DNA from: an uncultured Lachnospiraceae bacterium
GTDB lineage: Bacteria; Bacillota; Clostridia; Lachnospirales; Lachnospiraceae
NCBI GenBank assembly: GCA_900550285.1
Contig: URRW01000014.1
Location: 1 to 58,389 of the forward strand
Length of the DNA stretch: 58,389 nucleotides
Direction: 5' to 3'
In this document: piece after piece, positions 31,863-41,132 of the stretch
Numbering within the stretch: position 1 is the stretch's first letter
Layout: every line of letters starts with the position of its first letter
Notes under the pieces: model-generated
The model's input: only the letters and a program-made list of their open reading frames with translations
The model's database searches: none
What the model was told of the DNA's origin: nothing
Made by a program: the position numbers and the translations under genes

Positions 31863-33189
31863 CAAATTACGGCTTAAGCTTACCCTTTTGTGCAGCCTGA
31901 GCACCATCGCGATCCTGTGGACGATGACCGCCCTCTTCTGGATCTCCTCCGTGGACAACCAGCGCCAAAACATCTGCGCTTCCTTTCAAAATGACATGAA
32001 CGCGCTGCTTGCCAATCTGGAATCTCAGGACACGATCTCGCACGCCTGGCTGAAAAAAATGCAGAACCGCTCCTATTCCATCTATCTGACAGACTCCGGC
32101 TCTCCTTATGTGTTCAACCGGCTCTCCCTCAGCCCGCAAACGCTTGCGCTTTCCGAGCAGATCCTTTCATGGTATCAGGAAACCGTTCTGAGCGTTCAGT
32201 CGCCGTCCCTTTATCAGCCCGTCCATGAAGAAACCGGCTGGTATCAGGCGCCGCAGGGCTTTTCCGGACAGCCTGCCGGACAAAAAAAGGAAGGCCCCGC
32301 CTCCCTTTTTTACGCCACCCATCTGGCGGGCTGTATGACATTTTTAAAAAACGGCGTCCCGGTAACGGCGGTCGCCGTTTTTGACCTGTCTGCCTTCCAT
32401 CGGAAGCTTTTCTGGCAGGGGATCGGCTTTCTCTGCGCCGCGGCGGCAGGGGCGGTCTTATTATCTGCCTTTTCCTTTTTCTTTGTAGGGCGCATTCTCG
32501 CACCCGCCTATGCCGCCCAAAAACGGCAGATCGAATTTATCGCGTCGGCGTCCCACGAGCTTCGCACGCCCCTTTCCGCGATCCTTGCCTGCTCCGGCGC
32601 CTGCCGCGTCGCGCCAAAGGAAGAACAGGACCGTTTTTTAGACAGCATCGACCGGGAAGGAAAAAGAATGCAGGGTCTTTTATCCGATCTTTTGCTTCTG
32701 GCAGACGGAACGCCCAAAAGAGCCTCTCTCTGCCTTGCGGAAACGGATATGGAAACCCTGCTTTTAAACCTTTATGAAAACTTTGAATCCCTCGCCATGC
32801 AAAAGCGCCGGGCTCTTCTGCTTTCCCTGCCCGACACCCCTCTCCCAAAAGCGCTGTGCGATCCCGAAAAGATCACGCAGCTTTTAAGCGTCCTGATCCA
32901 GAACGCCTTAAGCTATACGCCGGAGGGCGGGCAGATCACCCTTTCCGCCCATACGTCCGGCAGAAAGCTCCTGCTTTCCGTGACGGATACCGGCTGCGGC
33001 ATCCCGGACAGCCAGAAGGCGCTTGTTTTTGAACGCTTCTACCGGACGGACAGCTCCCGCAGCCAAAAGGGGCATTTCGGCCTGGGGCTCTGCATTGCCG
33101 CCGACATCGCAAAAGCCCATCGGGCAAAAATTACCGTTGCGGACAATTCCCCCTGCGGCACGGTCTTTACGCTTCACCTGCCGCTTTGA
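31855..33189 (+). CDS. Sensor histidine kinase
   Basis: This 444-residue kinase has two transmembrane helices (residues about 10-32 and 185-208) around an external sensor domain of about 150 residues. A His-box follows (ASASHELRTPLS, His234), and the ATPase domain has LIQNALSYT, DTGCGIP and GHFGLGLCIA. It phosphorylates the overlapping response regulator. Its last 23 bases overlap the end of a convergent kinase gene on the other strand. The stimulus is unknown and may be linked to the adjacent transporter. Confidence 0.92.
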   Translation: MFDKLRLKLTLLCSLSTIAILWTMTALFWISSVDNQRQNICASFQNDMNALLANLESQDTISHAWLKKMQNRSYSIYLTDSGSPYVFNRLSLSPQTLALSEQILSWYQETVLSVQSPSLYQPVHEETGWYQAPQGFSGQPAGQKKEGPASLFYATHLAGCMTFLKNGVPVTAVAVFDLSAFHRKLFWQGIGFLCAAAAGAVLLSAFSFFFVGRILAPAYAAQKRQIEFIASASHELRTPLSAILACSGACRVAPKEEQDRFLDSIDREGKRMQGLLSDLLLLADGTPKRASLCLAETDMETLLLNLYENFESLAMQKRRALLLSLPDTPLPKALCDPEKITQLLSVLIQNALSYTPEGGQITLSAHTSGRKLLLSVTDTGCGIPDSQKALVFERFYRTDSSRSQKGHFGLGLCIAADIAKAHRAKITVADNSPCGTVFTLHLPL

Positions 33190-35767
33190 CCGTCGGAAAC
33201 GTCACCATTACCTTAAACAGATCCCCGTCCAGATAGATCTCAAATTTTCCCTTCTGGAGCTGCGTCAGGTTCTGGGCGATGGAAAGCCCCAGCCCGCTTC
33301 CCTCCGTGCTTCTGGAAATATCTCCCCGGATAAACCTCTCCGTCAGCTCTTCCGCCCGGATGTTCAGCGCCTGGGCGGAAATATTTTTCATGGAAAAAAC
33401 GGCGTACTCCTGCCCGTTCTCCACCGTCTTTTTTATATCCAGATACACCCGCGTCCCCTCCAGCGCATACTTGCAGGCGTTGGAAAACAGATTTTCCACC
33501 ACGCGCCACAGCCGCCGGGAATCCGCCTCGATGCACACCGGCCCTTCCGGCAGGCTCACGACCATTTCCAGACATTTTTCCTGAAACTTATCCGCAAATT
33601 CCCCGCACGTCTGATTGACCAGCTCCTTAAAATCCAGCCGCTCCCACTGCAGTGAAATGTTGCCGGAGCTGATTTTGGATGCTTCCACCAGATCGTCCGT
33701 CAGCTGCTTTAACCGCTGCGATTTGGCGTCCAGCACCTTGATATAGCCCTGGGCGCGTTCATTCTCAATCTTTTCGCGCTTAAGAAGGCTCACGAAATTG
33801 ATGATGGACGTCAGCGGCGTCTTGATGTCATGGGATACGTTTGTGATCAGGTCGGCTTTTAAGCGTTCGTCCTTCATGCTTTTTTCCACCGCCATTTTGA
33901 TTCCGTCCCCAATCCCGTTGACCGCCTCCGCCAGCTCCAGATTTTCCCCGTGAAGCTTTTTCGTATCCACCTTCAGATCCACATTCCCGCGCCCGATGCG
34001 CGCCGCCGTATCGACGATCCCCTGCCGCGTCTTTTTGGAGGAATACAGCGCCAGAATCGCCGCCACATCCACTGCCGCCGCTGCCAGGATCCAGACCACG
34101 CTGCAGCCGCCCAGCACCAGATTCATGACCAAAAGCAGCATGAACGGCAAAAGCGTCCGCAGCAGAATATGGCTGTTGTCATACAGGGTAAGCACGCTGC
34201 TCCTGATCCGGCGTCCCGCCCGCAAAAGCAGGGAATTTTTCCACAGGGTATGGGCTTTCCCGCGGCGGACAAGGCTCAGATACACGAACATGCACAGATC
34301 GTCCCCTACAAACGCCGCTGCCCCTGCGGCAAACGGAAGCCATACGCTGTGGATCACATTTTCCATCGTTCCCTCGCAGAACACAAACGCCAGATAGCAC
34401 AGCCCTACAAAGCCCGCCGCCGAACCGGCGCCCAGCACAAAAAACGGCTCCGTCGGCATCCGGTCGCACCGCTTTAACGCGATCTCCCAGCCTCCTGCCG
34501 GCAGAAACGCCCTGCCCTCAAACTTCGTCAGAAATACGAGGATCCAGATTGCCAGACCGATCAGGATCACGCATGCCCCCGCCAGATAGCCGTAATAGGG
34601 GATCAGGCTGTTGTAAGCCTCCCTTGCCGTCCAGAACCCGTCCTGTACCGGATAGGAGGTGTCCACCCCGATCCAGATGCGCGTGTTATCCCCGAACGCA
34701 TACTGATAATAGCCCAGCTCCTGCTTCATCTGCTCTGCCGTCAGCCCCGTATTCGTCGTGATCTCCGCCCGGTCCGCATTATAATACATATAGCTGCCGA
34801 AGGCTTCAAACCGTCTTGTGATCTCCTCGAGCTTCAGCCCTGAAAAGTCCTCTTCCAGATTCGTAAAACAGCGGGGCTCCCCGTCCACATTCATCTGAAA
34901 ACAGTAGCGGACATTGGAGGAATCCGCCCGGTATGCCCCCTTGTTGCCGGAATATTCCGTAAAATTATAAAACAACTCCCTCGAGGTCGTTTTTAAATCT
35001 TCCCGAAGCTGCACATATTCGTCTATCGTCAGCGCATACTCCGCCAGATCCAGCCCGTCTGCGGACAGATAGCGCGGCACGAGCACGTTCAGCTCGATAA
35101 TATCCGAATCCTCCACATATTTCCCGAGCTCCTGCGCCATCTTGTGATATTCGCTACGGCTGGACGGAAGCTCCCGGATCATCCTCATGGAAAGCGTGTC
35201 CTCCTTGGAGCTGTCGATCAGCCCTGTCAGGGCGGCCGCCTGAACGGTATCCCCCCAAACCTTTTTGGTCATTTCGCTCTGGATGGAAAACGCGCTGCTG
35301 CCGTTCTGGAAATAGGAATTAAGCTCCTCTTCCGTCCCATATACGCTCTCCGTAATAAACCCGTAATTTCCCCATTTGATCAGGTCGTCCAGATAATAGG
35401 GCGCTGAAACGGTCGCTTCCGGCAGCTCCTCCTGCCGGTGCGCAAACTCCGCCACGTCGATCACCTTCTGACCGTTATAGGAACCATCCGTCTCCAGCTG
35501 GCTCTGGATGACCGCCAGCCGGACCGTGCCCCGCATCTCCTCTTCTAAAATGTCGTTAAAAAGAGTGGACTGCTCAAAGGAGCCGCCCTTTTCAAACAGG
35601 CTGATCCTCTGGGTATAGGTCTGCCCGTTGATGTCTACGCTGATCGTCGAATTGCAGGACAGCGCGACGATAATGACCGCCGCTGCCGCCACAAAAAAGC
35701 GGCGCACAAGCAGCCAGAATTTCCGTTTCTTTTTTCCCAATACCTGCAGCTTCATTCCAGTCCCCAT
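33167..35767 (-). CDS. Large sensor histidine kinase with extended external and membrane regions
   Basis: This 866-residue kinase has a first transmembrane helix (residues about 14-36) and an external region of about 340 residues. A multi-helix membrane part follows (about 395-575), then a HAMP-like linker, NVSHDIKTPLTS (His646) and the ATPase domain with LFSNACKYA and GSGLGLSIAQNL. It belongs to the VanS-like/large-ectodomain group found in Lachnospiraceae beside VanR-like regulators. The alternative start at 35755 has a similar ribosome site. It is paired with the response regulator immediately upstream, four bases away. Confidence 0.88.
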   Translation of the reverse strand: MGTGMKLQVLGKKKRKFWLLVRRFFVAAAAVIIVALSCNSTISVDINGQTYTQRISLFEKGGSFEQSTLFNDILEEEMRGTVRLAVIQSQLETDGSYNGQKVIDVAEFAHRQEELPEATVSAPYYLDDLIKWGNYGFITESVYGTEEELNSYFQNGSSAFSIQSEMTKKVWGDTVQAAALTGLIDSSKEDTLSMRMIRELPSSRSEYHKMAQELGKYVEDSDIIELNVLVPRYLSADGLDLAEYALTIDEYVQLREDLKTTSRELFYNFTEYSGNKGAYRADSSNVRYCFQMNVDGEPRCFTNLEEDFSGLKLEEITRRFEAFGSYMYYNADRAEITTNTGLTAEQMKQELGYYQYAFGDNTRIWIGVDTSYPVQDGFWTAREAYNSLIPYYGYLAGACVILIGLAIWILVFLTKFEGRAFLPAGGWEIALKRCDRMPTEPFFVLGAGSAAGFVGLCYLAFVFCEGTMENVIHSVWLPFAAGAAAFVGDDLCMFVYLSLVRRGKAHTLWKNSLLLRAGRRIRSSVLTLYDNSHILLRTLLPFMLLLVMNLVLGGCSVVWILAAAAVDVAAILALYSSKKTRQGIVDTAARIGRGNVDLKVDTKKLHGENLELAEAVNGIGDGIKMAVEKSMKDERLKADLITNVSHDIKTPLTSIINFVSLLKREKIENERAQGYIKVLDAKSQRLKQLTDDLVEASKISSGNISLQWERLDFKELVNQTCGEFADKFQEKCLEMVVSLPEGPVCIEADSRRLWRVVENLFSNACKYALEGTRVYLDIKKTVENGQEYAVFSMKNISAQALNIRAEELTERFIRGDISRSTEGSGLGLSIAQNLTQLQKGKFEIYLDGDLFKVMVTFPTVKAAGEA

Positions 35768-35771
35768 TCCC

Positions 35772-36467
35772 TCACGCCTGCTTCTCGATCTTGTATCCTA
35801 CGCCCCACACGACCTTTAAATAGCGGGGATCCTTCGGATTGATCTCGATCTTTTCACGGATATGGCGGATATGCACCGCCACCGTATTGTCTGCCCCGAT
35901 CGCTTCCTCTTCCCAGATGCTCTCATAAATCTGGTTGATGGAAAAAACCCTGCCCTGGTTTTTGACAAGAAGCAGCAGGATATTGTATTCGATCGGCGTC
36001 AGCTTTACCGGCTCCCCATCCACCGTCACTTCCTTCGTCTCATCGTTGATCACGAGTCCGCCGGCACGGAACACCGCGTTGTTTTCCGCGTTTAAATTGC
36101 CCAGCTTCGTATAGCGCCTCAGCTGGGACTTTACCCGCGCCACCAGCTCCAGCGGATTAAAGGGCTTTGTCACATAGTCGTCCGCCCCGATGTTGAGCCC
36201 TAAAATCTTGTCCGCATCCTCCGACTTTGCCGAAAGGATGATGATCGGGATGCTGCTGTATTCCCGGATCTTCAACGTGGCGTGGATGCCGTCCAGCTTC
36301 GGCATCATCACGTCAATGATCAGAAGCTGGACGTCGTTTTCCTTCAAAGCGCGGATCGCCTGCTCCCCGTCATACGCCTTGATCACATGATAGCCTTCCT
36401 GCGCCAGATAAATCTCTATCGCCTCGACGATCTCCTTATCGTCGTCGCACACCAGTATGTTCGTCAT
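35772..36467 (-). CDS. OmpR-family response regulator (VanR-like)
   Basis: This 231-residue regulator has a receiver domain with acidic residues at 8-10 and phosphoacceptor Asp52 (LLIIDVMMPKLDG), and Lys in DYVTKPFNPLE. The C-terminal winged helix reads VKLTPIEYNILLLLVKNQGRVFS and AVHIRHIREKIEI. It is followed four bases later by the large kinase. AGGGAGGATA precedes the start. Its targets are unknown. Confidence 0.93.
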   Translation of the reverse strand: MTNILVCDDDKEIVEAIEIYLAQEGYHVIKAYDGEQAIRALKENDVQLLIIDVMMPKLDGIHATLKIREYSSIPIIILSAKSEDADKILGLNIGADDYVTKPFNPLELVARVKSQLRRYTKLGNLNAENNAVFRAGGLVINDETKEVTVDGEPVKLTPIEYNILLLLVKNQGRVFSINQIYESIWEEEAIGADNTVAVHIRHIREKIEINPKDPRYLKVVWGVGYKIEKQA

Positions 36468-36552
36468 AAGTATCCTCCCTTTTCTTCTTTTCCATTAAAT
36501 CATGAAAATATGAAGCGCCTGTCACGGATAATCTTAAATTTTTATGAAGATT

Positions 36553-37443
36553 TCAAAGGCTGCGCTGTCCTGTCCCCGTTTCATCCTTCAGCATGATAAA
36601 CGCCCCGATATTTCCCCGCTTCCCATGGCTTGCGCGGTGGGAAAACAAATATTGTGGATTGCAGCAGGTGCAGATGTCTGTTACGGACAGATGCTCCCTT
36701 TTGATTCCCGCAGAAAGAAGCACCTTTTCATTCGCCTTCCACAGATCCAGCAAATACTTGCCGTTTTCTTTTTCCCGAAGGACTTCCAAAGCTTCCTCCC
36801 CGAACAATCCCCGGAATGCCGCTGCCACCTCTTCTCCTACCTCGTAGCAGTCCCGGCAGATCGACGGGCCGATTGCCGCCAGAATCTCCTCCGGACGGCT
36901 CCCGAAATGCTTTTTCATCGCCTCCACCGTCGCTTTCCCCATTTCTCCGACCGTCCCCCGCCAGCCCGAGTGGGAACAGCCTACCGCGCGGTGCACCGGG
37001 TCAAAAAACAAAAGCGGCACGCAGTCCGCGTAAAAGGTGGACAAAATCAGCCCGGGAACGTCTGTCACAAGCCCGTCCGTATCGCTGTAATCCCTCGGCC
37101 TTGTCACGCCCTTTCCCCTGTCTGCCTCCGTCACACGGCGGACATTTACCGTATGGGTCTGATCCGAACACACAAAGGCATCCGGCTGCGTCCCGAATAC
37201 CTCCGCCATGCGCCGGAAATTTTCATCCACCGCCGCCTGATTTGTGTCCCGCAAATAACTGAAATTCAAAGAGGCGCAGTCCCCCGTACTCACGCCGCCC
37301 AGCCTCGTACTGACCAGACAGGTCACTTCCTCAGTTTGGTCAAATGCCGGAAACGTCAGATATTCCATCTCCCCTGTCCGGTTGACCTTCATTCTGGGAC
37401 AGCCCGTTTTTCTGCGCCGCAGTATCGTTACCTTTTGTTCCAT
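36553..37443 (-). CDS. pgeF: Peptidoglycan editing factor / multicopper-type polyphenol oxidase (YfiH family)
   Basis: This 296-residue protein is of the YfiH/PgeF/LACC1 family. Metal-site residues are in DQTHTVNV, FYADCVPLLFFDP, GCSHSGWRGTV and AIGPSICRDCYEV. Bacterial members correct peptidoglycan precursors or act as purine nucleoside phosphorylases. The start at 37443 has AGGAGGG and overlaps the end of yraN by 16 bases, so the two genes are coupled. It ends the long ribosome/secretion run. Which activity applies here cannot be told from sequence. Confidence 0.9.
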   Translation of the reverse strand: MEQKVTILRRRKTGCPRMKVNRTGEMEYLTFPAFDQTEEVTCLVSTRLGGVSTGDCASLNFSYLRDTNQAAVDENFRRMAEVFGTQPDAFVCSDQTHTVNVRRVTEADRGKGVTRPRDYSDTDGLVTDVPGLILSTFYADCVPLLFFDPVHRAVGCSHSGWRGTVGEMGKATVEAMKKHFGSRPEEILAAIGPSICRDCYEVGEEVAAAFRGLFGEEALEVLREKENGKYLLDLWKANEKVLLSAGIKREHLSVTDICTCCNPQYLFSHRASHGKRGNIGAFIMLKDETGTGQRSL

Positions 37444-37802
37444 CTGCCTGCCCTCCTGTAATCAAACGCGTTCCTTATCCAGTCGATCTGCTCCCCGCAG
37501 ACCGCCACTACGTCAAAGCGCACGCCGGTTTCCGCAAATTCCCGGTGCCGGTACAAATAAAAATCCGCGCTCCGGCAAATCCGCTCCTGCTTCCGTGCGT
37601 CCACCGTCTCCATTGCTTGACCATACCGGTCATCCGCCCTGTATTTTACCTCGAAAAAAACAAGGCAGCCCTGGTGAAACCCTATGATGTCGATTTCTCC
37701 CCGGCTGCACCTGAAATTGCGCGCAAGGATCCTGACTCCCGCCCGCTCCAGATAAGCTGCGGCAGCTTCCTCCCAGAAATTGCCCGCCTGTCGTGTGTTC
37801 AT
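37428..37802 (-). CDS. yraN: YraN-family endonuclease-like protein
   Basis: This 124-residue protein of the UPF0102 family, predicted Holliday-junction-resolvase-like, has the motif GEIDIIGFHQGCLVFFEVKYR near residues 35-55, with the PD-ExK-type acidic residues and Lys. It is conserved after rnhB in many bacteria, as here. The start follows GAGGGAAAA, and its end overlaps pgeF by 16 bases. Its exact biological role is unknown. Confidence 0.92.
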   Translation of the reverse strand: MNTRQAGNFWEEAAAAYLERAGVRILARNFRCSRGEIDIIGFHQGCLVFFEVKYRADDRYGQAMETVDARKQERICRSADFYLYRHREFAETGVRFDVVAVCGEQIDWIRNAFDYRRAGRWNKR

Positions 37803-37824
37803 TTTTCCCTCTTTTCCCTATCCC

Positions 37825-38631
37825 TTATAAAAAGTTCCCGATAAAGCTTCTTCTGTGGATCGGCGTCGGTCCCAGCCTTTTGAGCGCTGCGATGTGCTCT
37901 CCCGATCCGTAGCCCTTGTTTTTGGCAAATCCGTAGCCCGGAAATACCTCGTCGTACTGTTCCATCATCCGGTCCCTCGTTACCTTTGCCACGATGCTCG
38001 CCGCCGCAATGGACACGCTCTTTGCATCTCCCTTGATGATCGGGATCTGCCGGATATTGACCTGCGGGATCGTCACCGCGTCGTTTAACAAAACGTCCGG
38101 ACGCGCCGAAAGCTTGCCGATCGCCTCCCGCATCGCTTCATAGGTCGCCTGCAGGATATTGATCTCGTCGATCCGTTCCGGCGAAGCAAAGCCAAGCCCT
38201 ACCGCCACCGCATTTTCCAGGATCACATCGTAAAGCTCTTCCCTTCTTTTTGCGGAAAGCTGTTTGGAATCGTTCAAATACAAAACCGGACAGTCCGCCG
38301 GCAAAATAACCGCTCCCGCCACAACCGGTCCTGCCAGCGGGCCGCGCCCTACCTCGTCGATCCCGCATATAAGCGCTGCGCCGTCCCGGCCGTATTCCCG
38401 TTCAAAATGCCCCAGCCCGTAAATCCTCTCCAGCTCTGCCTCTGCCGCCTGACGCTGCTTCTGGGAGCGCTGCACCAAAGCCTTTACGCTGCTTCTTTCA
38501 TCCGCCTCGTAGGCTGCCTCCAGCTCTTCCAGACGCCCTGCCGCCTCCTGCGCCTCCCGGATGGTAAATGCCTTTTTGAGCGCTTCGATCCCCTGTGAAA
38601 AATGTTCTTTGATCTCTCCGATTTTTTCCAT
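37825..38631 (-). CDS. rnhB: Ribonuclease HII
   Basis: This 268-residue RNase removes ribonucleotides and RNA primers from RNA-DNA hybrids. Catalytic residues are in ICGIDEVGRGPLAGPVV (near residue 85-100), LNDSKQLSAKRREEL (near 118) and DVLLNDAVTIP. The N-terminal about 80-residue extension is longer than in E. coli but is seen in Bacillus-type enzymes. It lies 22 bp before yraN and after a lepB gene. Confidence 0.95.
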   Translation of the reverse strand: MEKIGEIKEHFSQGIEALKKAFTIREAQEAAGRLEELEAAYEADERSSVKALVQRSQKQRQAAEAELERIYGLGHFEREYGRDGAALICGIDEVGRGPLAGPVVAGAVILPADCPVLYLNDSKQLSAKRREELYDVILENAVAVGLGFASPERIDEINILQATYEAMREAIGKLSARPDVLLNDAVTIPQVNIRQIPIIKGDAKSVSIAAASIVAKVTRDRMMEQYDEVFPGYGFAKNKGYGSGEHIAALKRLGPTPIHRRSFIGNFL

Positions 38632-38677
38632 GCGTCCCTCCCGGCTGACATGCAGGGCTTGCCCTTATGCCAGCTGC

Positions 38678-39223
38678 TTACTGATGCTTTAACACGCCGA
38701 ACTTGTCAAAGGGCCAGATCCGCACCCACGCCTTTCCGACGATCTGATCCCGGTGGATATTCCCTACGCTGGGATCGCGGCTGTCCGAACTGTTGTTGCG
38801 GTTGTCGCCCAGTACAAAATATTCGTCCTCGCCAAGCGTGACCGGCTCTCCCGCCCGTCCCGGCGACAGAATCACTTCCTTGCCGTAGCCTTCTGTCAGA
38901 ACTTCCCCGTCAATGTAGATTGTCCCGTCCGTATCAATAAAAACCGTCTCTCCCGGCATCCCGATGATACGCTTGATGTAATAGACGTCCTCCTCATACT
39001 GAAACGGGAAAACAATGATGTCGAAGCGCTCCGGCTCCCTAAAACGGTAGCTGATCTTATCCACGATCAGATTGTCATGGTCGCTTAACGTCGGCTCCAT
39101 GGAGCTTCCGTTTACCTGCGTGCGCTGTCCCACAAAGGTGATGACAAACCACGTTGCCGCTAAAACGACCGCTATATATAAAACGACGCTGACCGCTTCC
39201 TTTATAATCTCTTTCGTTTTCAT
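38678..39223 (-). CDS. lepB: Signal peptidase I (second copy)
   Basis: This 181-residue type I signal peptidase has one N-terminal helix. The catalytic Ser is in NGSSMEPTLSDHDN (near residue 41) and the Lys in YYIKRIIGMPGE (near 85), with the conserved GEDEYFVLGDNRNNSSDSR. It removes signal peptides from exported proteins outside the membrane. Its start overlaps the stop of rbgA by four bases (ATGA). A second homologous gene lies just across rbgA. Confidence 0.94.
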   Translation of the reverse strand: MKTKEIIKEAVSVVLYIAVVLAATWFVITFVGQRTQVNGSSMEPTLSDHDNLIVDKISYRFREPERFDIIVFPFQYEEDVYYIKRIIGMPGETVFIDTDGTIYIDGEVLTEGYGKEVILSPGRAGEPVTLGEDEYFVLGDNRNNSSDSRDPSVGNIHRDQIVGKAWVRIWPFDKFGVLKHQ

Positions 39224-40080
39224 GCCTGCTTTCCTTCCTGCGGCCGCTCCAGCGTCAGCCTGCCCAGCCTGCCGCTTCTGAAATCATCCAGCAAAAGCGC
39301 AGCTCCCCGCGCAAAATCCGGCTCCCCGCCCTTTTTCAGGCACTGCCTGCTTTGGCACACCGCTTCCAGCACCGAGAGCGCAGACGCCGCCCCGTCCTCT
39401 GTCTGATAGCGCTCCGCCAGCACCTTCGGATAATGCTCCTGCAAAAATCCGATCAAGGAAAGGCACATCTCCTCGCGGTTTAAAATTTCGTCATTCATCG
39501 AACCGATCAGCGCCAGCCGCTCGCCTACCGCCTGATCCTCAAACTTCGGCCACAAAATCCCGGGCGTATCCAGAAGCTCCAGGCTCTTGTTCAGCCTGAT
39601 CCACTGCTTTCCTTTTGTCACGCCGGGCTTGTTCCCGGTCTTGGCGCAGGCACGACCCGCAAAGCTGTTGATAAAGGTGGATTTTCCCACGTTCGGGATG
39701 CCCGCCACCATCGCGCGCACGGGGCGGTTCAAAATCCCCCTCCTGCGGTCGCGCTCGATTTTTTCCTTACAGGCTTCCGCAACCTTTCCCTGAATTGCCT
39801 TTAAGCCTGCGCCGCTTCTGGCGTTAATTTCCAGCACGGAAAAGCCCAGCCCTTCAAAATACGCGCACCACGCCTTATTCGCCGCCGGATCTGCCAGATC
39901 CGATTTATTCAATAAAATCAGCCGCGCCTTGTTTTTTCCCATTTCGTCGATGTCCGGATTGCGGCTGGACATCGGACAGCGGGCGTCCACCAGCTCAATG
40001 ATCAGATCGATCAGCTTGATGTCCTCCTGCATTGCACGCCGCGCTTTGGTCATATGACCCGGGTACCACTGATAAACCAT
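39220..40080 (-). CDS. rbgA: Ribosome biogenesis GTPase RbgA (YlqF)
   Basis: This 286-residue circularly permuted GTPase helps assemble the 50S subunit. The G4 motif LLNKSDLAD (near residue 55) precedes G1 GIPNVGKSTFIN (near 124) and G3 LLDTPGILWP (near 170), the permuted order of this family. The N-terminus WYPGHMTKARRAM is typical. It is placed between two lepB genes and before rnhB, as in other Firmicutes. ATGA couples it to the following lepB. Confidence 0.95.
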   Translation of the reverse strand: MVYQWYPGHMTKARRAMQEDIKLIDLIIELVDARCPMSSRNPDIDEMGKNKARLILLNKSDLADPAANKAWCAYFEGLGFSVLEINARSGAGLKAIQGKVAEACKEKIERDRRRGILNRPVRAMVAGIPNVGKSTFINSFAGRACAKTGNKPGVTKGKQWIRLNKSLELLDTPGILWPKFEDQAVGERLALIGSMNDEILNREEMCLSLIGFLQEHYPKVLAERYQTEDGAASALSVLEAVCQSRQCLKKGGEPDFARGAALLLDDFRSGRLGRLTLERPQEGKQA

Positions 40081-40132
40081 ATTATTTTCCGTTCCTTCTA
40101 TATTAAAATCTGTTGAACATGTGCAGGGCGGC

Positions 40133-40717
40133 TTATTTTACAAGCCCCCAGCCTCCCGATGCGTTCCCGAAATGAAACCACGCCCGTCCGACGATCGTTT
40201 TGCCCGATACCGGGCCAATGTTTGCCGAGCGGCTGTCCTCGCTGTTGTTGCAGTTATCCCCGAGCACAAAATACTCGTCTTTTCCCAGCTCGATCTCATT
40301 TTCTGCAATGCCCGCAGAGGCGATCAGATCCATGCTCTCGTCCTCCACCGCCTTGCCGTCCACATATAAGATCCCGTCCCTGATCTGTACCGTCTGCCCC
40401 GGCTCCGCCACGACGCGCTTCACATAATAATGGGCGTTCTCGTTGCCGTTTGGCAGAAACACCACCACGTCGCCCGTCTTTGGCGAAAAGAAGCGGTACA
40501 CAAGCCGGTTGACCAAAATGCCCTGACCGTTTGTCAGCCCCGGCTCCATCGATACACCGATCACATTCGTCCGAAGCCCCACCGACCAGATCGTCATATA
40601 TGCCAGAAAAACAGCCAGCATCACAAGGACGACCCAGCTGAAAAATTCCCGCACCGCAGCCGTACTGATCTTTTTCTTTTTCCGGTAAAACTGCAGCCCT
40701 TTCTGACGTCTCCTCAT
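40133..40717 (-). CDS. lepB: Signal peptidase I (first copy)
   Basis: This 194-residue type I signal peptidase has one N-terminal helix, a catalytic Ser in IGVSMEPGLTNGQG and a Lys in YYVKRVVAEPGQT, and DEYFVLGDNCNNSEDSRSANIG. The start at 40717 (MRRRQKGLQ) was chosen because AGAGGATA precedes it; an upstream extension lacks similarity. It lies downstream of rplS across a terminator. The basic N-terminal tail (KKKKIST) precedes the single helix. Confidence 0.92.
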   Translation of the reverse strand: MRRRQKGLQFYRKKKKISTAAVREFFSWVVLVMLAVFLAYMTIWSVGLRTNVIGVSMEPGLTNGQGILVNRLVYRFFSPKTGDVVVFLPNGNENAHYYVKRVVAEPGQTVQIRDGILYVDGKAVEDESMDLIASAGIAENEIELGKDEYFVLGDNCNNSEDSRSANIGPVSGKTIVGRAWFHFGNASGGWGLVK

Positions 40718-40737
40718 AAGGTATCCTCTTTTAGACA

Positions 40738-40775
40738 AAAAAGGGGCTGCCATTACCGGAGCCCCTCTTTTTGTG
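40738..40775 (-). terminator. Terminator between rplS and lepB
   Basis: AGGGGCT and AGCCCCT form a stem around TCCGGTAATGGC, with A and T runs on both sides. It separates rplS from the downstream signal peptidase gene. Confidence 0.8.
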
Positions 40776-40784
40776 AATATCTTT

Positions 40785-41132
40785 TTATTTTACAACCTCT
40801 TTAACTTTAGCTCTCTTACCTACTCTGCCTCTTAAGTAGTTCAGTTTTGCTCTTCTTACTTTACCCTTTCTCACAACTTCTACCTTCTCTACGTTGGGAG
40901 AGTGTAAAGGCCAGGTCTTCTCTACGCCTACACCGTTAGAAGACTTTCTTACGGTAAAAGTAGCGCGGTTGCTGCCGCCCTGCTTCTTTAATACAACGCC
41001 TTCAAAAACCTGAATTCTTTCGCGGTTGCCTTCCTTGATCTTGCCGTATACTCTAACAGTATCGCCTGTCTCAAATGCAGGTACTTCAGCCTTTAACTGT
41101 GCAGCTTCGATCTCTCTGATAATTTCGTTCAT
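40785..41132 (-). CDS. rplS: Ribosomal protein bL19
   Basis: This 115-residue large-subunit protein reads MNEIIREIEAAQLK, then DTVRVYGKIKEGNRERIQVFEG and KVEVVRKGKVRRAKLNYLRGRVGKRAKVKE. It matches bL19 across its whole length and forms part of the 30S-50S bridge. It has its own promoter and is followed by a terminator, so it can be made as a separate transcript. AGGAGG precedes the start. Confidence 0.98.
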   Translation of the reverse strand: MNEIIREIEAAQLKAEVPAFETGDTVRVYGKIKEGNRERIQVFEGVVLKKQGGSNRATFTVRKSSNGVGVEKTWPLHSPNVEKVEVVRKGKVRRAKLNYLRGRVGKRAKVKEVVK

